Positions 56,690-64,000 of a DNA stretch of 64,000 bases are shown one piece after another. Each line of letters begins with the position of its first letter. Positions within the stretch are counted from its first letter, which is position 1. A program made the translations under genes and the position numbers. This DNA is from Hemibagrus wyckioides. Lineage: Eukaryota; Chordata; Actinopteri; Siluriformes; Bagridae. The notes beneath the pieces were generated by a model. That model ran no database searches and had not been told where the DNA came from. It saw only the letters and a list, made by a program, of their open reading frames with translations. Where the stretch lies: contig NC_080714.1 in assembly GCF_019097595.1 (NCBI RefSeq), positions 21,623,759 through 21,687,758 of the forward strand, given 5' to 3'.

Positions 56690-57480
56690 TATTTATCTGG
56701 TTTGTCTTCCACAACACTGCCTGTATGTCACGCTTTCCGGGCAGTTTGGCGTTAAATGTTTCAGCTGGCCAGAGACTTACAGCCGCGGAGCATCTTATTT
56801 ATTTAGCGAGAAGAGAAGTTACAGGCCTGCTCAGCGAACGCTAGCTTACAGTCAGCCAGGAAGCGTTACTTAACGTCAGATGACTTGTGTGGCATCACCG
56901 CAATAGTTCTTCAACTTCTCCTTTCCTCTAAGTGAGTTCTGTTAGTATTTTTTTTTGCAATTCGGGAATTAAAATGCGTCTCTGATTGCTATTAAATCAT
57001 CCAGCTTGTGTGTTTAAGGGAATTCTGTTGGCTAATGCTAGCTAGCTGGCTGGCTAATGTCGTCATATGATTTCAGTTCCTCAACCGTACCTGATTAGGA
57101 AGACCCGGTCACGTGAAAGACACTTAAAAGGGTGCTGTCAGGGTAACTCCCTGAATATTTGACGACACATTTAGCCCTTATCTAAAGGGTTGAATGTGGT
57201 GGATGATGGTAGCTGGTTGTGGAACAATGTGTCATGAAAACTGCGATGTGATTCAGGGTTCATGTGACGTGACTCATTTTTATCAGCCTGGCAGTAATAT
57301 TGCAGTGTCATACAGGGAGTCATATCATATATACATTGCTAGTTTAACTGTATATAATTACTTGTATGTGCTATATAGACGCGTATTGTAGGTCAACAAT
57401 TTGTCAATACCTCCCTACCCTGTCCATCAGGATATGGACAGATTTTTTAGTGGGTGGATGACCATTTTCAGAGCCTGATT
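56690..57480. other. Probable borcs6 5' intron, first part
   Basis: A CG-rich patch at 56700-56900 may belong to the promoter; the rest has no ORF or recognised repeat. Confidence 0.4.
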
Positions 57481-57483
57481 CAC

Positions 57484-58000
57484 TGTATTGACAAAAGTTT
57501 TGGGACGTCTCCCTTTACCTGTAAATGAATTAAGTATGGAGTTGGCCCGCCCTTTGCAGCTATAACAGCTTGAACTATTCTGGGAAGGATTTCCACAAGG
57601 TTAGGAGTGTTTATGGAATATTTGACCATTCCACTAGAAGTGCATGTGTGAGGTCAGGCACTGATGTTGGAGGAGAAGGTCTGTCTCGCAGTCTCCGCTC
57701 TAATTCATCCCAAAGGTGTTGAGGTCAGGACTCTGTGCAGGACAGTCAAGTTCCTCCACACCAAACTCACTCATCCATGTCTTTATGGACCTTGCTTTGT
57801 TCACTGGTGTGCAGTCATGTTGGAACAGGAAGGGGTCATCCCCAAATTGTTTCCACAAAGTTGGGAGCATGAAATTGGCCAAAATGTCTTGGTATGCTGA
57901 CGCATTAAGAGTTCCTTTCACTGGAACTAAGGGGCCAAGCCCAGCTCCTGAAATACAATGCCTCAATTCAATGTCCCAAAACTTTTGCCAATATCTTGTG
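57484..58000 (-). mobile_element. Non-autonomous Tc1-like element upstream of borcs6 coding exon 1
   Basis: About 517 bases with inverted ends (GACAAAAGTTTTGGGACGTC at 57489 and TGTCCCAAAACTTTTGCCAA near 57971-57992). Minus strand retains FLFQHDCTPVNKARSIKTWM and FGVEELDCPAQSPDLN, the middle of a DDE transposase, without the rest. Confidence 0.82.
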
Positions 58001-58888
58001 TGTGTTTGTGCTTGTGTAACTGATCAGGTGCAGTTAGATATTTAACACTTTAATAGCGATGTTAGATTGAGCACTAGTCCGGACACTGTACATAGTCAGT
58101 CTTATAAAGCCATAGTCTTTATAATCATACAAAATCCCAGCACCACATTTCCACCTGATATTCTCATGCCAGTGCTGCACACACACTACCCTTTCACTAG
58201 CTGTGTTTCCATCCATATGTTAATTTGGCATATCGCATAAAGAGATTGGATGGGCGCAACAGATGCGAGTAAAATGTCCGAAATGTGCGTAGAAAAATTC
58301 TGCACTCATTTGAGGTGGATCAAATGAGTGCAAAAATAGTAATTAATCATGTGATTGGATCACAGGCTCAGAAAAGTTACTAAATAAATAAATAAAATGT
58401 GCCTCTAAGAGACAGTTGTTCTCTTAAAAAAAATATAGGATTGAAACCGGGCTTTATTCACAATTTTTGCAAATAACCACTTGGATGGAAATATACTTGC
58501 TGCCATCAGTGTGCTGTGAGTTGTTTACTACCCAAATATTACTAGTAATGGGGTAGATGGGGCTGACATACTGTGTGGATGTAATTGTTTGCATGTATGG
58601 TAGTACTGACTTAAAAAGAAAAATTCCTAGAGGAGGTAGATTCAAGCTAGGTGTACTTTTAACACTGGCGACTCTCCATAGACAAAGCGTTTGCTTGTTT
58701 CACGTTTCTTGCAGTGTACATAAGTGAGATAAGAATTGTTTTCATACGTTTGTTCCGAACATCCTATCAAGGAAGACGCGATGATAATGTGGACGTGCAA
58801 AAGTAAACTGACTCCGGAGATAGAGAGATGGAGTTTACGATCATAGCCATCTGATAACTTTTTTTTTTCTTATGTAGCAGGTTGAGGG

Positions 58889-59368
58889 ATGAGCCACTCC
58901 TCTGGGATTGGCTACAGTGAGCAGGAGGAGAACGATGAGATGGACACTCCTTACTCTCCAGAAGCCTGCAGTTGGACAGCCGCTAATGGCTCCGCCTCTC
59001 AGCTGCAGCCGTGTCAGGATGGAGTAGCTTGCCCGGAGCAAGACGAACAGGAAGGAACTCCTGAGACTCGCACACACCTAGCCCACAGCATGGACCCTGC
59101 ATGCAGACAGATACACACAAACTCAGCGCCTCACCCCAACACACATACTTGCGAAGATGGCCCCACACACACAGACAAACACACACCTCACTCACAACCA
59201 GTAACCAAAGACAGTCCGTACATGGAAACCATCAACACGCCACACACACACAAAAACGATGGGGGTGGAGGAGCAGAGGAGGAGGAGGTCACATGCCAGA
59301 ATGATGAAAGAGATGAGGAAGTGGAAATCAGTGAGGAGAGTCAGCAGACAGCAGATGTTATTGTGCAG
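58889..59368 (+). CDS. borcs6: borcs6 coding exon 1
   Basis: 160 codons: MSHSSGIGYSEQEENDEMDT, then a His/Thr-rich stretch translated from CA-repeat DNA (59100-59255), then an acidic EEEE/DERDEEVEISEES end. The acceptor tatgtag precedes 58878 after a T tract; donor gtgaga. Confidence 0.9.
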
Positions 59369-61967
59369 GTGAGAATTTAGCTAAATGGGTCTACTAAATG
59401 TGACCCTATTTAAAAAGCCAACCAGGTTTGTTTTTTTTTTTTTAAAGCCAGTGAATCAAAATAAATCCTGACCAATCCTAACACCTGTCAGAGATCAGAG
59501 GTCTATTTGTTGAGGTTAAAAGAAAAACATGTATCTCTAAAGTGTTATCTTTTGCCATTGTAGGCCCAAAACTAACTCAGAAACACTAAAACAAAACACA
59601 CCAATCTTATAAATGTTCTATACTTTTAAAGTGCCAATACAACAATGCTTATAATTCTGTTTAGGAAGCACTATGGCATTAAAGTCCTCTAATGACCATG
59701 ACGATGCTGACTTGGAAAAAAAACAGAAGTACAACTAGAATTTCTTGGCATCAGACAGAAATCCATTTCTTTAATATCTCAATATAAAATATCAGTGAGA
59801 CAAATTTTGCTTCTTTAAGGTATATGGAGATATGAACCCTTTAATATTCGCTATGAACGCTATTTATTCTTGCACACTAGGCAGCAGCGCCAGAGGAAGT
59901 GAGGACAAAATGTGACTGTGAACCTCGCTGCCTCGATGCACACTTGCTTAACAGTCAACAAGGTTACTAATCAGAAAAAAAGTGTTATGGCAAAAGGTAA
60001 AACAAAGCCTTGTTTGCTTTTTGGCCTCTGTGAACCTCAATCTATATCAGCACATGCAGTTGAGTTTCTACCACAGATGGCTTGACTGTGGCCTGAGATA
60101 AAGGTTAAAAACAACACCTGTGTGCTGAGCTTGATGTAAAGTCACGCTCATGTCCGAAAAGCATTCAGGGTGAAGCGTGAAGAAGTGTGTTGTGCTGGCA
60201 GTGGCATAACCAGAATCTAATTTAGTTGGGATGAGACAAAAATTCTTACTCGATTTGTACAATTTAATTGGTAAATGTGCCTCATTTATGTGTTTGAGGT
60301 GGACATCAGAAAGCAGTAGCTGATGACATAAATTTATGTTGCTTATTCATTTAAGGCACAGGCATATTAATAATGTTGCCATGACATACATTTATAACAC
60401 TTAAAAAGAATTAAATAATATTTCTAATAGGGAAAGGTTACATCTTATGAATCCTAATCGACTTTTATTTGTGTTAAAATCGTTTTGTGAAGGTATCTTA
60501 TCATGAAATCTACACTACGTTGCCAAAAGTTTTGGGACACCCCTCCAAATCATTGAATTCAGGTGTTGGGCTTGGCCCCTTAATTGCAGTGAATGCTTCA
60601 GCATACCAAGACAATTTGGACAATTTCATGCTCCCAACTTTGTGAGAACAGTTTGGGGATGACCCCTTCCTGTTCCAACATGACTGCACACCAGTGAACA
60701 AAGCAAGGTCCATAAAGACATGGATGAGTGAGTTTGGTGTGGAGGAACTTCCTGACCTCAACCCGATAGAACACCTTTGGGATGAATTAGAGTGGACACT
60801 GCAAGTCAGGCCTTCTTATCCAACATTAGTGAACTGACCTCATGAATGTGCTTCTAGAGGAATGGTCAAAAATTCCATAAACACATTCCTAAACCTTGTG
60901 GAAAGCCTTCCCAGAAGAGTTGAAGCTGTTATAGCTGCGAAGGGTGGGCCAACTCCATATTACATTCATGTGCATGTAAAGGCAGACGTCCCAGTTTTGG
61001 CCTGGCTCGCAGTCTCCACTCTAATTCATTGAGCCACGTCCAACTCCTGAAAAACAACACCAGATCAATAGTTTGGAGAGGTGTCCCAAAACATTTGCCA
61101 ATATAAGTGTATATTGGGGTATGTTTTGTATCATTATGTTATGTTGTGGAGGGACAAGACATGAGTCAGGCTGGGAATATGAAATGTTCTGTGCATTTAA
61201 ACTTTATTATTTTCTCAGCCAGTAAAAGAGAGCACTGAAGACTCCATCACTTCGCAAACCACAATTACAGAGCCAGTCAACTGTAATTCTTACGATGGTG
61301 GCCATTCGTCTGCTTCCACGCCCCCTGACCAGGCCCCGCCTTTGGTCCCAGCTCCTCCCTCGAGCTCAGTCCCTCCTCCCGTGCTGCCAGCACCTGAAGA
61401 TTGGCCACGGCCGGCTCACGTGATGGCAGAGGTACGGGTGCGTTCTGCTCCTGGACGGGAGAGGGTGGTGCGAGGAATGCAGGACAGTAAGAGTCTGGAT
61501 GGAATCAGTGAGGCGTGTGGAGGTGGCGTTCGGGCCGTGGCAGGCGAGGGCCGCAGGGCTACTATCTCTAGTGCTCTGGAACTGGAAGGCACAGTGAGCC
61601 ATGACGGCGATCTCACCCACTTCATCACCAAGAACTTGGAGCAGAAAATCAAAATGAGTTCACGCCCCAGCCTTGACACCGACTGTGAGTGTATGGCAGT
61701 CCCTTTTCCATTCTATTTCTCATGAATTCCTTACTGATTCAACATTCTGACCACTATTTTGTGTGACTGATCAGTCAATATTTGGTGTGTGTGTTGTGTG
61801 CAGCTGACTGCTCCGGCCCAGTGGTGCGAGGTCGTGGTTCGTTGCGTCGGCCAGCTGACATCCCACCCATAGATCCCAGTGTGCTGCTGGATCTGCACAA
61901 ACACACACAGGAGGTTGCACACAGCGTGGAGATGATGCTTCGCAGCCTGAATGGAACCATCCAGAAT
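58889..61967 (+). CDS. borcs6: BORCS6 (BLOC-1-related complex subunit 6), 3' end missing
   Basis: Exons 58889-59368, 61219-61684 and 61804-61967 encode 370 aa and are in frame; the last intron runs off the right edge, so about the final 65-70 residues (the ALSVGYIQTYRDS to CK region known in the family) are missing. BORCS6 (lyspersin, C17orf59) is a subunit of BORC, which sits on the lysosome surface and couples ARL8 to kinesins for lysosome movement outward. Seen here: a low-complexity, acidic, His/Thr-rich first half (1-160), a Pro-rich stretch (about 205-230), then the conserved blocks MQDSKSLDGISEACGG, RRATISSALELEGTVSHDGD, LTHFITKNLEQKIK and IPPIDPSVLLDLHKHTQEVA, with the start of the helical domain. 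The start ATG is the first in frame after the acceptor. Identification rests on these blocks and is secure. Confidence 0.93.
59369..60512 (+). other. borcs6 intron 1, left part
   Basis: A T run near 59430-59443; no ORF or other repeat recognised. Confidence 0.6.
60513..61112 (+). mobile_element. Non-autonomous Tc1-like element in borcs6 intron
   Basis: About 600 bases, ends GTTGCCAAAAGTTTTGGGAC and GTCCCAAAACATTTGCCAAT. Retains transposase C-terminal remnants on the + strand (IEHLWDELE region) with frame breaks. Ends about 105 bases before borcs6 coding exon 2. Confidence 0.82.
61219..61684 (+). CDS. borcs6: borcs6 coding exon 2
   Basis: Starts PVKESTEDSITSQTTI, has a Pro-rich stretch, then the conserved SKSLDGISEACGG and ATISSALELEGTVS blocks. 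Acceptor attttctcag, donor gtgagt; ends with one base of a Ser codon. Confidence 0.94.
61804..61967 (+). CDS. borcs6: borcs6 coding exon 3
   Basis: SDCSGPVVRGRGSLRRPAD, IPPIDPSVLLDLHKHTQEVA and VEMMLRSLNGTIQN, the start of the conserved helical region. Acceptor is a GT run ending gtgtgcag; donor gtaagc. Confidence 0.94.
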
Positions 61968-64000
61968 GTAAGCTGTAGCACACTAAAACATAAACAATCA
62001 CCCTACCTTCATGAGATATTATCAGTACTTGCACCAAGTATAGATTTAAGACATAATGTGCACTAAAGAGGATTCCTAAATAGTAATTGCACCAACAACA
62101 TGCTACTGACATACTATTTAGTACTACTATTTAGTAGCAGGTTGGGATGTGGTCTAAGTGTGTGCAACTCTGACGTTATATATATATAGTCTACTTTCAT
62201 TATGATGTTATACAAGTAGAACTTAAATTAGAGCATGTTTGTTACATGTGCTGATTATTACTTACTCACTAACTCTAAAAGAAATACAGCATAGAGAATA
62301 ATCTGGCTGTTTAGACACACACTGCTGGACCAAGTATAAAAATACACATAACCACAATCCTGCCAGCATCATCTCTTTAGCTGAAACAAATTTGCAACTG
62401 GGCAACGATACAAATTCTTCAGCGAGGATGTATCAGATGATTATCATTCACTAGCTTCCCACCAAATTAGAGAACCGTTATCTGTTCTGCATGAAACAAG
62501 CCATAAATGCATTTTCCTCTAATTTGATTATATTAGACCGTTTCACTCTGTCATTTTCTTGCTTTTCCTTTTTCCTCTCCATCTTTCCCACTCTCTTGAT
62601 CGGCTTACAGCTCTTGCCTGTCAGACTTCTTTCATGCCACCTAGTTGGGCCGTGATACTGGTATATACCTATCTAAGCTGGCATATGACACATTTATTCC
62701 TATGTTCAAATATTGTATAAAAAAGTATGTTTGATCCATCACATACTAATCTGTAATCAGTTAGTAATCATGTCCTACACGGTCTAGCATCCCACAAACA
62801 ACCATCTGTTGATTCTTCCACATTCTGGGCTACACTACAGTCTGCCTTCATTAGTGACATCACTAATCTCACAAATCCTGTTGTTCTGCCCTGTTCTTAA
62901 GACTCTGTTGACACCTTTCCTTGGTTTACCTGTGAACTTTTGGCCATTAAATCTGCAGGTAGGCGTTTCGAGCACTATTTACAGCAAGACCTATGGCAAC
63001 CTTTTGTTAAAGTACACTAAGTGCTCTTTTATCTGCAGTAATCTCAACACCTGATTTTTTTTATTCTTCCTTAGATGTTGAATACTCAGCTATGAACATT
63101 TCTTCTGTCTCATGCCATCATCCGTTATCTCATGTCGTATCTCTTACTCCATCAATAAGTCTCTTTATTAGTTCTGTTAGAAACTTCAGATTGATTCTCA
63201 GTGATCTAATATCTAAAAAATATCTAAAATAATTATCGTTTTTATCCTGCTTCTAAGAGTGCTAGAATTACTTTGCTGCTCTTTACCTTACCAGTCTGAT
63301 TTCCATTCTGAGACAGCTTGTGTAAAAATCAGTAGTGATTGTCCCTCTGCTGACCTTTATGCCTTTATTGCAGCCTTTGACACAATGACTCATTCTTATC
63401 AGTTGTCTCTTTGTCATTGGAATGTCAGACACTACTCTCGCATAATTTAAATCTTATCTCTATGGGAGACTTCGTTCTGCATCTATGATGAGCATAAATC
63501 CTTAATTCCCTCTATTACACAAGCAGTCCCTTAAGATTAAGCTTTTGCTTCACTTTATCATATTCTCCACTTTGCTGAGATAATTTAGTGGTCCTCAGAT
63601 CGGTTATTAATATCAGGCTGACCACATCATTAACTGTCTCTGCTATTTAAAAATGTAAGGTTATAAAACTGAAATCTAGCTTCAAAACCCTGATGGAAGC
63701 GCAGTCACCCCAGCTGCCTGTGTCATTCATGTTATTTTAAAGCACTGCATGCTCCCCTTCTACTTTCTGAGCATTCTTATTCCCTCCGCTCAAACTCTAA
63801 GGTCTGCTATGAACTACTGGTGCTCTGTAGGATGAAACTGGCCATAGTGGGAGGCAGATTGTTCGGTGGCATGGGCTGTGAATTTTTTGAAGTCCTTCCC
63901 ACACAATCACCATGAATGTTTCTCTGTCTTGCTTCTCAGCTCAAATCGCAGTGTTCCTCACAGCTTCACCCTTTCTACTCTCTGCTTGTTTTCTTTTTCC
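61968..64000 (+). other. borcs6 last intron (incomplete) with decayed LINE sequence
   Basis: No coding exon for the conserved C-terminus was found before the window ends. A degenerate reverse-transcriptase fragment lies near 63290-63480. Confidence 0.7.
63290..63480 (+). mobile_element. Decayed LINE reverse-transcriptase fragment
   Basis: A + frame reads DCPSADLYAFIAAFDTMTHS, resembling the LDLSAAFDTVDH motif of L2/Rex-type non-LTR reverse transcriptases, followed by traces of the WFRSYL and PLLF regions. Very degenerate. Confidence 0.5.

Overview
The window reads as a gene-dense but repeat-rich piece of a fish nuclear genome. Introns have GT-AG ends, the four proteins match vertebrate families almost residue for residue in their cores, and the noncoding DNA is full of simple repeats, Tc1/mariner relics and tRNA-derived SINEs typical of teleosts. 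The repeat mix suggests an ostariophysan such as a catfish, but that is inference.

Four protein-coding genes were assembled exon by exon, all on the + strand. (1) TMEM115, two coding exons (4263-5119, 6456-6681), 360 aa, a Golgi membrane protein. (2) RhoA GTPase, four coding exons (15439-18074), exactly 193 aa, with a CpG-rich noncoding first exon near 11.9-12.1 kb. (3) A class 3 semaphorin closest in neighbourhood to SEMA3B, 17 coding exons (25754-49629), 752 aa, with signal peptide, Sema, PSI, Ig and basic tail. (4) BORCS6, a BORC lysosome-positioning subunit, with three coding exons (58889-61967) and its last exon beyond the right edge. All splice junctions keep frame.

The genes do not form an operon or one pathway, although semaphorin signalling acts on the cytoskeleton partly through Rho GTPases. 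TMEM115, RHOA and SEMA3B/SEMA3F are neighbours on human 3p21.31, so this is largely a conserved syntenic block; BORCS6 lies elsewhere in human (17p13).

Between the genes: 1-2.3 kb holds two Tc1-like relics; 8.7-11.9 kb holds transposon relics and a 780-bp all-purine GAAA/GGGA array; 19.6-20.6 kb is a transposon hairpin plus dispersed repeats; 20.9-21.4 kb is an orphan promoter-like CpG-rich segment with two MEF2 sites; 23.8-24.5 kb is a TC-rich minisatellite; 51.2-56.5 kb holds nested Tc1-like elements, a 68-bp tandem repeat and GATA arrays; 57.5-61.1 kb has two further deletion derivatives of another Tc1-like family around BORCS6 exons.

No clear undescribed system was found. The points most worth a second look are the orphan MEF2/TATA segment, microsatellites forming the splice-site flanks of the semaphorin, the CA-repeat that is translated in BORCS6, the 400-bp transposon hairpin, and the compound purine array.
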